Below are positions 1 through 6,727 of a stretch of 43,249 bases of DNA, in pieces. This DNA comes from an uncultured Campylobacteraceae bacterium. GTDB taxonomy: Bacteria > Campylobacterota > Campylobacteria > Campylobacterales > Arcobacteraceae. Position numbers and translations under genes: made by a program. Below the pieces are notes generated by a model that was not told the DNA's origin, searched no databases, and was given only the letters and a program-made list of their open reading frames with translations. The number at the start of each line of letters is the position of its first letter. The first letter of the stretch is position 1. Location: contig CAJXPH010000002.1 of NCBI GenBank assembly GCA_913057765.1, positions 1-43,249 on the forward strand. Reading direction: 5' to 3'.

Positions 1-47
1 CTACACTATCCTCTTCGTCGGCAGCGTCAGATGTGTATAAGAGACAG
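1..47. other. Untrimmed Nextera adapter (P5 side)
   Basis: This is not genomic sequence. Bases 1-6 match the end of the P5 primer, 7-14 (TATCCTCT) match a standard Nextera i5 index (N503/S503 from memory), 15-28 match the Nextera read-1 adapter and 29-47 are the 19-bp Tn5 mosaic end. Genomic sequence starts at 48. A GTG inside the mosaic end (33) makes automatic callers add the false prefix MYKRQ to the first protein. Confidence 0.97.
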
Positions 48-479
48 ATTTCATATATAGAGACTCTTTTAAATAAAATTGTTGAAAAAATGTTTAACGA
101 AGGTAAAAATAAAAAAGCAAGTAGAAAAAAAGATATCTCAGCTCTAATTTCTGGAGCAAAAATGAACATAGAAGCAATCATGGCCGAAACTGAATTAACA
201 GTAGCGGATCTTCTTAAATTATGTAAAGATGACATTATTGTATTTAATAAAAACGCTACATCATCATCTTCAAAAATATATGTAAATAATAGTGAAAAAT
301 TTGTAGGTGTCTCTGGAATATCAAATAACAGAAAAGCTATTCAAGTTAAGGCTAATATTGATCATGAAAAACAAGAAACTCTCGAATCATTAAGAGTTAT
401 GAGAGAAGAAAGAATTGTAAAAGCTAAAGAATCTAGTGCGAATATCAAAAGACTTCTTCACGAAAGAGACAACTTCTAA
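48..479 (+). CDS. fliM: Flagellar motor switch protein FliM-like, C-terminal fragment
   Basis: The 5' part is missing because the contig begins here; 143 genuine residues remain. They contain a SpoA-type domain (from about ELTVADLLKLCKDDIIVF through YVNNSEKFVGVSG), the C-terminal fold shared by FliM, FliN and FliY in the flagellar C-ring, where it helps switch rotation direction. The segment before it (YIETLLNKIVEKM) resembles the end of the FliM CheC-like middle domain, and VNNSEKFVGVSG resembles the FliM VNG-x-KF-x-G-x-x-G turn, so FliM is favoured over FliN/FliY. A charged helical tail of about 40 residues follows the SpoA domain, longer than in classical FliM. The first five residues of a naive translation (MYKRQ) are adapter. 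The gene is convergent with pyrC, with only 23 bp between stops. Confidence 0.75.
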   Translation: MSYIETLLNKIVEKMFNEGKNKKASRKKDISALISGAKMNIEAIMAETELTVADLLKLCKDDIIVFNKNATSSSSKIYVNNSEKFVGVSGISNNRKAIQVKANIDHEKQETLESLRVMREERIVKAKESSANIKRLLHERDNF

Positions 480-502
480 TAGTTATCTCTTCTTAAATCT
501 TA

Positions 503-1519
503 TTAGTCTTCAAGACTCCAAGGGATTGTTTCTCCTGCATACATAGGAACTACATTTTCATTTTTGTATTCGTACATTGAAGGAACTATAAAATCTTTTT
601 TTACTAATTTAATAGTTTTTGGTTTAGGATGGATATTATAAATTTTCTGAGCATTTGAAGACACAAAAGCATTTAAATTATCTAAACAATTATGTTCTTC
701 AAAGAGTTGCGTTAATACTTGTAGAGCAATAGGAGAAGTAAAGACACCTGCTGCACAACCACAACACTCTTTTTTATGTTTTGGATGAGGAGCAGAGTCA
801 CTACCAAACATTAATTTAGGATGAGCTTTTAATGCGGCTTTTAATAAAGCTTTTCTATCTCTTGGTCTCTTAGCAATAGGTTTACAAAAAAGATGCGGAT
901 TTAACATACCACCTGCTACGTCATCTAAAGTAATTAATAAATGATGTAAAGTTACAGTAGCATGAAGATTATCATATTTATCTAATAATTCAATAGCATC
1001 TTTAGTTGTAATATGTTCCATAATAATTTTTAAATCAGGAAATGCTTTAGCAATTGATTCATAAATTGGCATAAATTCAGCTTCTCTATCCATCACAAAA
1101 CCATTTGTTTCACCATGAATACAAAGAGGAATTCCTAATTTACTCATAGACTCTAAAGTAGGTCTTAAAACCTCTACATCCATAGATGCAGCACCGGTAT
1201 CAGAGTTTGTTGTAATTCCTGCAGGATAAAGTTTTATTGCAATTATTTCATCTTTTATATCTTCTAAAAATTCATAAGAATAATCATTTTTAAAGAACAA
1301 AGTTACATGAGCATCAAATTCATCTTCAGAGCATGCTTCTTTTATTCTTTCTTTATATGATAAAAGAGCCTCTTTAGTAGTAATAGGAGGAACTAAATTT
1401 GGCATAATTAAAGCACCAGAAAAAGTATTTGATGTTAGAGGACCTACAAGCTTTAACATATCATCATCACGTAAATGAAGATGCATATCTAAAGCTGAGT
1501 TTATAATGAAATTCTGCAT
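503..1519 (-). CDS. pyrC: Dihydroorotase (PyrC type)
   Basis: Cyclises carbamoyl aspartate to dihydroorotate, the third step of de novo pyrimidine synthesis, in the cytoplasm. Metal ligands of the PyrC family are visible: HLH near the N-terminus (DMHLHLRDD), the carbamylated lysine in IAIKLYPAG, IHGE, MEHITTKD and FGSDSAPHP. At 338 residues it is close to E. coli PyrC. I chose the ATG at 1519, giving MQNFIINSALDMHLHL, with GAGGA 11 bases upstream; an upstream start at 1546 would add nine residues inside glnB with no family support. The start lies one base after the glnB stop, so pyrC is almost certainly co-transcribed with the amtB-glnB unit, an unusual neighbour for a pyrimidine gene. Confidence 0.93.
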   Translation of the reverse strand: MQNFIINSALDMHLHLRDDDMLKLVGPLTSNTFSGALIMPNLVPPITTKEALLSYKERIKEACSEDEFDAHVTLFFKNDYSYEFLEDIKDEIIAIKLYPAGITTNSDTGAASMDVEVLRPTLESMSKLGIPLCIHGETNGFVMDREAEFMPIYESIAKAFPDLKIIMEHITTKDAIELLDKYDNLHATVTLHHLLITLDDVAGGMLNPHLFCKPIAKRPRDRKALLKAALKAHPKLMFGSDSAPHPKHKKECCGCAAGVFTSPIALQVLTQLFEEHNCLDNLNAFVSSNAQKIYNIHPKPKTIKLVKKDFIVPSMYEYKNENVVPMYAGETIPWSLED

Positions 1520-1520
1520 A

Positions 1521-1859
1521 CTAGATTGCGTCCTCATCTTCTTCACCTGTTCTAATTCTTACTGTTTTTTCAATTGAAGAAACAAAAATTTTACCATCTC
1601 CAATTTTTCCTGTTTTTGCAGAATTAATAATTAGTTCAATTGTAGAATCAACATCTTCATTTGCAACAATCAATTCTAATTTAATTTTTGGTAAAAAATC
1701 TACAACATACTCCGCGCCTCTATATAATTCAGAGTGCCCTTGTTGTCTTCCATAACCTTTTACATCAGATACAGTCATACCAGTAATACCTGCTTCTGTT
1801 AATGCATCTTTTACATCTTCTAATTTAAATGGTTTAATTACAGCTTCAATCTTTTTCAA
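1521..1859 (-). CDS. glnB: Nitrogen regulatory protein P-II (GlnB type), TTG start
   Basis: Trimeric cytoplasmic P-II signal protein that reads 2-oxoglutarate, ATP/ADP and, through uridylylation, glutamine, and binds targets such as AmtB. The full 112-residue family length is present. The T-loop is conserved (GHSELYRGAEY) with Tyr51, the uridylylation site. The C-terminus RIRTGEEDEDAI is very close to E. coli GlnB. The start is TTG (1859-1857) preceded by AGGA; an in-frame TGA lies two codons upstream and alignment to the paralogue at 3261-3599 (MKKIEA) fixes it, so the rare start looks genuine and may lower its translation. It lies 65 bp after amtB and one base before pyrC. The modifying enzyme GlnD is encoded at 6720-9260. 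Confidence 0.96.
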   Translation of the reverse strand: MKKIEAVIKPFKLEDVKDALTEAGITGMTVSDVKGYGRQQGHSELYRGAEYVVDFLPKIKLELIVANEDVDSTIELIINSAKTGKIGDGKIFVSSIEKTVRIRTGEEDEDAI

Positions 1860-1924
1860 ATCTCATCCTTTTTTTAAGTATTTTATTCTATCTAATTTTT
1901 TTTATTATTTAGGTTATATTTATT

Positions 1925-3112
1925 TTAGAAAGCTCGTTTAAACTCTGGGTATGCTTCTAAACCACACTCTTCTACATCTAAACCTTGCATTTCTTCATCT
2001 CTATCTGCTCTTAATGGTGATACTTTATTAATTAAGAACAAAACAACATATGAAGCAACAAAGGCAAATATAGCAACAACTACAACACCTTTTAATTGTC
2101 CCATAAAAGTAATATCTTCACCATTTGCAGCAAATATACCAACAGCTAATGTCCCCCAGATACCATTTAATAAATGAACAGAAAGTGCCCCAACAGGATC
2201 ATCAAGTTTTAATTTATCAAAGAAAGATACTCCAAATACTACAATTACACCACCAATTGCACCAATTAAAATAGGTGTATATATATCATATAAATCTGGA
2301 CCTGCTGTTATTGCAACTAATCCACCTAATGCACCATTTAGTACCATCGTGATATCCAGTTTTTTATATCTAAAGTACATGAATGCACCTACCATGATTG
2401 CACCTGCAAGTCCTGCCGTATTTGTATTCATTATAGTTAAAGCAACAGCATCAGCAGATTCTTTAGAAGCTATTGAACCAACAGAACCACCATTAAATCC
2501 AAACCACCCAATCCATAATAAAAATGCTCCAAGTGTAACTAAGGGAATATTTGATGCAGGTATAACTCTAACTCCACCATCTTTTGTATATCTTCCTTTT
2601 CTGGCACCTATTATTAAAATTGCGGCTAATAAAGCCCATCCACCAGTTGAATGAATTACTGTTGATCCAGCTAAGTCATACATTGTAAGATCTAAGAATG
2701 TTCCCTCTAACATATCTGCACCCCATGACCAGTTAACAATTGTAGGATAAAGAATACCACCCATAATTACAGTGAATAGTGCTAAAGGTAATACTTTTGC
2801 TCTTTCAGATACACCACCAGACATAATATTGATTACTTTACCAACAAATGCCATTTGAAATAAAAATGCTGCATATTTAGACATTGTATCACTTCCAAAG
2901 TCGCCAAATGCAATTGAATAACCTATAAGTAAAAATGAAATTGATGCTACTGCATAAATCATTGTATTTATCATTAATACTGCTGAAACATTTTTTGTTC
3001 TAACAAGTCCTGCTTCAAGCATAGCAAAACCTGGTACCATAAAGATAATTAACGTCATTGCAAATATTGCAAAAAACGTATCAAGCACATAACTTACTGA
3101 TTCTAAATCCAT
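1925..3112 (-). CDS. amtB: Ammonium transporter AmtB, copy 1
   Basis: Inner-membrane ammonium channel of the Amt/Mep/Rh family, trimeric, about 11 membrane helices, 395 residues. The twin pore histidines are present in DLAGSTVIHSTGGW and DDPVGALSVHLLNG, and the motifs GFNGGS, AGLVRTKN and SERAKV fit the family. The N-terminus starts directly in the first helix region with no obvious cleaved signal peptide. The C-terminal tail GLDVEECGLEAYPEF resembles the cytoplasmic tail that contacts P-II. It is followed by glnB and pyrC. Its own upstream region (3113-3260) carries a TGTATA-N5-TATACA dyad and a TATAAT box, so it can be transcribed independently of the amtB-glnK pair upstream. Copy 2 at 3612-4826 is clearly paralogous but well diverged. 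Confidence 0.96.
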   Translation of the reverse strand: MDLESVSYVLDTFFAIFAMTLIIFMVPGFAMLEAGLVRTKNVSAVLMINTMIYAVASISFLLIGYSIAFGDFGSDTMSKYAAFLFQMAFVGKVINIMSGGVSERAKVLPLALFTVIMGGILYPTIVNWSWGADMLEGTFLDLTMYDLAGSTVIHSTGGWALLAAILIIGARKGRYTKDGGVRVIPASNIPLVTLGAFLLWIGWFGFNGGSVGSIASKESADAVALTIMNTNTAGLAGAIMVGAFMYFRYKKLDITMVLNGALGGLVAITAGPDLYDIYTPILIGAIGGVIVVFGVSFFDKLKLDDPVGALSVHLLNGIWGTLAVGIFAANGEDITFMGQLKGVVVVAIFAFVASYVVLFLINKVSPLRADRDEEMQGLDVEECGLEAYPEFKRAF

Positions 3113-3143
3113 AATATAACCCTTGTCTTTTTAATCTAGAAGA

Positions 3144-3149
3144 ATTATA
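3144..3149 (-). promoter_or_regulatory. Candidate -10 box of amtB copy 1
   Basis: TATAAT on the minus strand, 32 bases upstream of the amtB ATG. No good -35 hexamer is visible at the usual spacing, which would fit an activator-dependent promoter. The dyad centre at 3190 is 41 bases upstream of this box. Confidence 0.5.
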
Positions 3150-3180
3150 TATTGTTTTAAGAGTTTAAGATAGTAGTTCT

Positions 3181-3199
3181 CTGTATATATTTTATACAG
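3181..3199. promoter_or_regulatory. Candidate operator CTGTATA-N5-TATACAG
   Basis: Perfect inverted repeat, seven-base arms around TATTT, starting 69-70 bp upstream of the amtB copy 1 start codon. The core TGTATA-N5-TATACA (3182-3198) recurs at 4895-4911 and 5043-5059 in front of the other two nitrogen transcription units. The regulator is not identified by sequence; see findings. Confidence 0.7.
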
Positions 3200-3220
3200 A
3201 TTGATAGATTTTATATTGAA

Positions 3221-3235
3221 GGAGAAAAAATCTCC
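3221..3235 (-). terminator. Short hairpin after glnK
   Basis: Stem GGAGA/TCTCC with a five-base loop, 25 bases downstream of the glnK stop. On the minus strand no long T-run follows, so it is at best a weak terminator or processing hairpin between the amtB-glnK and amtB-glnB-pyrC units. Confidence 0.3.
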
Positions 3236-3260
3236 TCCAAAGAAAGTAAAGAAAGTACGA

Positions 3261-3599
3261 TTATACCGCTTCTGAACCTTTTTGTTCAGTTCTAATTCTA
3301 ATAACCTCATCAATTGAAGTTACGAATATTTTACCATCTCCAATTTTTCCAGTTTTTGCAGCTTCAACAATTACGCTTATTGTCGAATCAACATCTTCAT
3401 CATTAACTATAACTTCTATTTTAATTTTTGCTAAAAAATCAACAACATATTCAGCCCCTCTGTATAATTCAGAGTGACCTTGTTGTCTTCCATAACCTTT
3501 AACATCTGATACAGTCATACCAGCTATTCCATTTTCAACTAATGCTTCTTTTACATCTTCAAGTTTAAAAGGTTTAATAATTGCTTCAATTTTTTTCAT
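3261..3599 (-). CDS. glnK: Nitrogen regulatory protein P-II (GlnK type)
   Basis: Second P-II protein, 112 residues, linked to its own ammonium transporter, the classical glnK-amtB arrangement with the order reversed. The T-loop GHSELYRGAEY with Tyr51 is identical to that of the GlnB paralogue, and GKIGDGKIFV with the C-terminal IRIRTEQKG complete the nucleotide-binding family signature. The two P-II proteins differ mainly in the 20-30 and 60-75 regions and at the C-terminus (EQKGSEAV here, GEEDEDAI there). Its expected role is to block AmtB when deuridylylated. It starts with ATG 12 bases after the amtB copy 2 stop, clearly one operon. The name glnK rather than glnB is based on position only. 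Confidence 0.95.
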   Translation of the reverse strand: MKKIEAIIKPFKLEDVKEALVENGIAGMTVSDVKGYGRQQGHSELYRGAEYVVDFLAKIKIEVIVNDEDVDSTISVIVEAAKTGKIGDGKIFVTSIDEVIRIRTEQKGSEAV

Positions 3600-3611
3600 C
3601 TTTAAATCCTA

Positions 3612-4826
3612 TTATGCTTTTTTGAATTCTGGGTAACATTCAAGACCAGTTTCATGAATATCAAGACCAGTAATTTCTGTCTCTTCGTCTACTCTTAATC
3701 CAATAATTAAATCAAGTACTTTCCAAATAATAAATGAAGTGATAAATACAAATGCTCCAATTACAACAATACCTTTAAGTTGAGCCATAATAGTTACTTC
3801 TGGATTGAATATACCTACTGCTAAAGTTCCCCAGATACCGGCAACTAAGTGAACAGATAAAGCTCCAACAGGGTCATCAATTCTTAACTTATCCCATAAA
3901 GGAACAGCAAATACAACTAATGCACCACCAACAATACCTTCAATAAATGAAATCATCATTCCTAAATCAGGACCAGCAGTTACAGATACAAGACCTGCTA
4001 AAGCACCATTTAAAACCATTGTTAAATCCACTTTTTTGTATAAAAGTTGAGTTAAAAGTGCAGCTGCAATTGCACCAGCACAAGCTGCCATATTTGTATC
4101 AGCTACAACTAAAGCAATTCCATTAATATCAGCTTTTGAACCTAGAGCTAATTGAGAACCCCCATTAAATCCAAACCAACCCATCCATAAAATGAATGTA
4201 CCAAGTGTTGCAAGTGTTAAGTTAGAACCTGGAATTGGTCTAACTCTACCGTCTTTACCATATTTACCTCGTCTAGCTCCAAGTATTAATACACCTGCTA
4301 ATGCAGCCCATCCACCTACTGAGTGAACAATTGTAGAACCAGCAAAGTCAGAGAAACCTGCAATTAAACCACCAAGTTCAGTTCCACCCCATGTCCAATG
4401 ACCTTGAATTGGATAAATTAAACCAGATAAAAATACAACAAAGATTAAGAATGGCCATAATTTGATTCTTTCAGCTACCGTACCAGAAATAACTGATGCT
4501 GCAGTTGCTACGAACATAACTTGAAAGAAGAAGTCAGCTGCTGCTGGATAAGCTGCATCTGGCGCATTTTCCATACTAATTGTTGAAAAGGCACCCATAA
4601 AAGACGAACCATCACCATACATTAAGTTATAACCTACAAAATAATACATAATACAAGAGATTGCAAATAGTGCCATATTTTTTGTTAATACAGTTGCATT
4701 ATTTTTTGATCTTGTAAGACCTGCTTCTAACATGGCAAACCCTGCTGCCATCCACATTACTAATACACCAGAAAATACAAATAAGAACCCGTCTAATATA
4801 TATTTTAAGTCGTTAAAATTTTCCAT
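3612..4826 (-). CDS. amtB: Ammonium transporter AmtB, copy 2
   Basis: Ammonium channel, 404 residues, about 11 membrane helices. Pore histidines are in DFAGSTIVHSVGGW and DDPVGALSVHLVAG. AGLTRSKNN, FFQVMFVATAASV, AERIKLW and GWFGFNGGS match AmtB. The C-terminal tail GLDIHETGLECYPEFKKA parallels that of copy 1. It is the first gene of the leftward nitrogen region; glnK follows after 12 bp. Its 280-bp upstream region is shared with the divergent glnD operon and carries a TGTATA-N5-TATACA dyad 69 bases from the start codon, almost the same distance as for copy 1. No sigma-54 (GG-N10-GC) promoter was seen. ATG start, with a weak AAGGA-type ribosome site. Confidence 0.96.
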   Translation of the reverse strand: MENFNDLKYILDGFLFVFSGVLVMWMAAGFAMLEAGLTRSKNNATVLTKNMALFAISCIMYYFVGYNLMYGDGSSFMGAFSTISMENAPDAAYPAAADFFFQVMFVATAASVISGTVAERIKLWPFLIFVVFLSGLIYPIQGHWTWGGTELGGLIAGFSDFAGSTIVHSVGGWAALAGVLILGARRGKYGKDGRVRPIPGSNLTLATLGTFILWMGWFGFNGGSQLALGSKADINGIALVVADTNMAACAGAIAAALLTQLLYKKVDLTMVLNGALAGLVSVTAGPDLGMMISFIEGIVGGALVVFAVPLWDKLRIDDPVGALSVHLVAGIWGTLAVGIFNPEVTIMAQLKGIVVIGAFVFITSFIIWKVLDLIIGLRVDEETEITGLDIHETGLECYPEFKKA

Positions 4827-4856
4827 TTTTTTCCTTTTGAAAATAATTATGTCGAA

Positions 4857-4862
4857 ATTTTA
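4857..4862 (-). promoter_or_regulatory. Possible -10 box of amtB copy 2
   Basis: TAAAAT on the minus strand, 31 bases upstream of the ATG. It is a weaker match than the TATAAT before copy 1 and was noticed partly because it sits the same 41 bases from its dyad centre (4903), so treat it with caution. Confidence 0.35.
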
Positions 4863-4893
4863 TCAGAATAAAGAAACTGTATGTCCTATATAA

Positions 4894-4912
4894 TTGTATA
4901 ATTTATATACAA
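4894..4912. promoter_or_regulatory. Candidate operator TTGTATA-N5-TATACAA
   Basis: Perfect inverted repeat with seven-base arms around ATTTA, in front of amtB copy 2. The core TGTATA-N5-TATACA (4895-4911) is identical in arms and spacing to those at 3182-3198 and 5043-5059. Confidence 0.7.
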
Positions 4913-4953
4913 AATTAATTGATAACATCTATAATAGACCCATTTATATCCCA

Positions 4954-4979
4954 TAAAATGGTAATATATTGCCATTTTA
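4954..4979. promoter_or_regulatory. 26-bp imperfect palindrome between divergent promoters
   Basis: Arms TAAAATGG and CCATTTTA surround a T-AATATATT-G centre; only one base pair of the dyad is mismatched. It lies midway between the amtB copy 2 and sensor-glnD promoters and is unlike the TGTATA dyads, so it may bind a different regulator. No T-run follows either arm, which argues against a terminator. Confidence 0.5.
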
Positions 4980-5042
4980 ATAGTTTGAAAGAATTTTTAC
5001 TATTTTAATATTTCTTCTTCAAATTCTTATTTTTTATATATT

Positions 5043-5059
5043 TGTATATTTTTTATACA
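5043..5059. promoter_or_regulatory. Candidate operator TGTATA-TTTTT-TATACA
   Basis: Third copy of the dyad, here 30 bases upstream of the TATAAT box of the rightward operon, about one helical turn closer to the promoter than in the two amtB units. It would overlap the -35 region. Confidence 0.65.
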
Positions 5060-5080
5060 CACATTTCATATACAGTGTGT

Positions 5081-5086
5081 TATAAT
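5081..5086 (+). promoter_or_regulatory. Candidate -10 box of the sensor-glnD operon
   Basis: TATAAT preceded by TGTGT, 20 bases before the start codon at 5107. A ribosome site AGGAGA (5097-5102) follows. No convincing -35 is visible. Confidence 0.55.
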
Positions 5087-5106
5087 TACGCTTACTAGGA
5101 GAGATA

Positions 5107-5967
5107 ATGAAAGAGTTTTTAGAAATATATGATCAAAACCGCGATAAAATTGAATTTTTCCTACAAGAAAGTTTAAAAAATATTGGAAACCTAGGTACTT
5201 ATAAGAAAAATAAATTTGCAGAAGTATTTGATATCTTCCCTTCTCTTGAACTTATATATCTAGTAAATAAAACTTCAAAAAATCAAATATCAGCAAATAT
5301 TTATAAAAATAAAATTGATGAAAAAGCAAAAGATAAAGATAGAAGTCATCTAATTTCGAAATTGGAATTTAAAGACAATAATATGGCTTTCTCAACTCCT
5401 TATATTAGTAGTGCAACTAGAAGCAATTGTATTACTGTGACAATTAAAGAAAACGATACAATCATATTTCTAGATTTTAGAATTGATGTTCTATTAGAGA
5501 GATTAAATCTTATTGAACTACATAAACCTTTTCATAGTGCAACAAAACTTTTTTATATGTTAGCTGGATTCTCAATGATTGCACTATCTGTTTTCATTAT
5601 TCTTTATTCCTTATATGATTTTATAATATTTGTATTATTTAAAGAAGGTATCGAATTAGAAGTAATATTCAAACCAATTATTGCTTTAACCTTAGGTATT
5701 GCAATATTTGACTTGGCAAAAACTATTTTAGAACAAGAAGTATTTTTTAAATCTTATTCTAAAAATTCTAGAGTTGAAACAAAAATGATTACAAAATTTC
5801 TAATTACAATTATAATTGCATTATCTATTGAAGCACTTATTGTCGTATTTAAGATTGCTATAAATGATTATGACAAAATGGTAAATGCTCTGTATTTAAT
5901 TACAGGTATTTCATTAATACTTATTGCACTTGCAGTATTTATCAAATTAACTAAAAATAAGGTATAA
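5107..5967 (+). CDS. Membrane protein with Cache/PDC-like N-terminal domain
   Basis: 286 residues, not assigned to a named family. Residues 1-140 are soluble and resemble a PDC/Cache ligand-binding fold: a helical start, then IFPSLELIYLVN, AFSTPYISSATRSNCITVTI and IIFLDFRID, like the late strands of Cache sensors. Four hydrophobic segments follow (about 147-178, 184-206, 226-250, 257-281). There is no signal peptide or membrane helix before the sensor-like domain, so the simplest topology leaves it cytoplasmic, unlike normal periplasmic Cache domains. No kinase, GGDEF or methyl-accepting domain is attached. The NtrC-like gene follows after one base and then glnD, so it is probably a partner of nitrogen signalling. 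Start chosen at ATG 5107 with AGGAGA. Confidence 0.75.
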   Translation: MKEFLEIYDQNRDKIEFFLQESLKNIGNLGTYKKNKFAEVFDIFPSLELIYLVNKTSKNQISANIYKNKIDEKAKDKDRSHLISKLEFKDNNMAFSTPYISSATRSNCITVTIKENDTIIFLDFRIDVLLERLNLIELHKPFHSATKLFYMLAGFSMIALSVFIILYSLYDFIIFVLFKEGIELEVIFKPIIALTLGIAIFDLAKTILEQEVFFKSYSKNSRVETKMITKFLITIIIALSIEALIVVFKIAINDYDKMVNALYLITGISLILIALAVFIKLTKNKV

Positions 5968-5968
5968 A

Positions 5969-6727
5969 ATGAAAGATTACATAGCTATTTCAAAAAATTC
6001 TAAAGAAATTTTAAACTCTGCGCATCTTTTACAAAGTGTTGAAGTAAATGCATTAATATCTGGAGAAGCAGGAGCTGGTAAAAAATCACTATCTCAATAT
6101 ATTGTTCCAGATGCTCCTATTTTCAAAGCAAAAAATTTACAACAAGATATTATAGACAATGTAATAAATTTAAAAAACTGTTCAATTATTATAGATAAAA
6201 TAGAAAATATTACAAATATTGATTTACTTATAAATTGGATAGATGAAAACTCTATTAGAGTGATTGCTACAACATTAAAAGAGGAATTAAATAGTAAAAT
6301 AGCTGAACAGTTCTCAATTACAATGGAACTTCCTCCATTAAAAGATAGAGAAGAAGACGTAAAAGCATTAACTACTAAGTTCTCAAAAGAAGCTAGTACA
6401 ACTTTAGATTTAGAACAAATCATTCCTTCAAAACTTATGGTTAATATATCTAATAATGCGCATAGTTTAAGAAAATCAATATACTTTTCTTATCTATTTG
6501 AAACTATTGGGGAAGATGAGATACTAATGTTTATGGAAAACTACATGTACTCAAATATGCATGGAGAAGATTCATATAAAGATTTTTTATATCTTCTTGA
6601 AGTGCCGATTTTAAAAGCGGCATCAAAAAAATATAAGTCACAAGTTCAAATGGCTAAACATTTAGGACTAAATAGAATTACATTAAGAAAAAAACTTGAT
6701 ATACATAAGGATTTTTTAAATGACTGA
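5969..6727 (+). CDS. Short NtrC-like AAA/Fis regulator lacking GAFTGA
   Basis: 252 residues with the outline of a sigma-54 activator but stripped down. No receiver or other sensor domain precedes the AAA part. Walker A is GEAGAGKKS (32-40). The Walker B strand is CSIIIDKIEN (71-80), with Lys where the catalytic Glu of DE normally stands. The Walker A to B distance is about 25 residues shorter than in NtrC, and the GAFTGA sigma-54 contact loop is absent. PPLKDREED (122-130) matches the activator signature. The C-terminus is a clear Fis-type helix-turn-helix (QVQMAKHLGLNRITLRKKL). It is probably a DNA-binding regulator acting without sigma-54. It is translationally coupled to glnD by an 8-bp overlap. 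Regulation of the amtB/P-II units is inferred from context. Confidence 0.8.
   Translation: MKDYIAISKNSKEILNSAHLLQSVEVNALISGEAGAGKKSLSQYIVPDAPIFKAKNLQQDIIDNVINLKNCSIIIDKIENITNIDLLINWIDENSIRVIATTLKEELNSKIAEQFSITMELPPLKDREEDVKALTTKFSKEASTTLDLEQIIPSKLMVNISNNAHSLRKSIYFSYLFETIGEDEILMFMENYMYSNMHGEDSYKDFLYLLEVPILKAASKKYKSQVQMAKHLGLNRITLRKKLDIHKDFLND

Noticed and set aside
3131..3313. Possible 60-residue protein on the minus strand overlapping glnK
   Set aside because: No ribosome site, low-complexity composition, overlaps glnK out of frame and covers the putative amtB control region.
4827..5106. Sigma-54 promoter for amtB or the sensor operon
   Set aside because: No GG-N10-GC with TGGCAC/TTGC context was found on either strand, in line with the missing GAFTGA loop of the nearby regulator.
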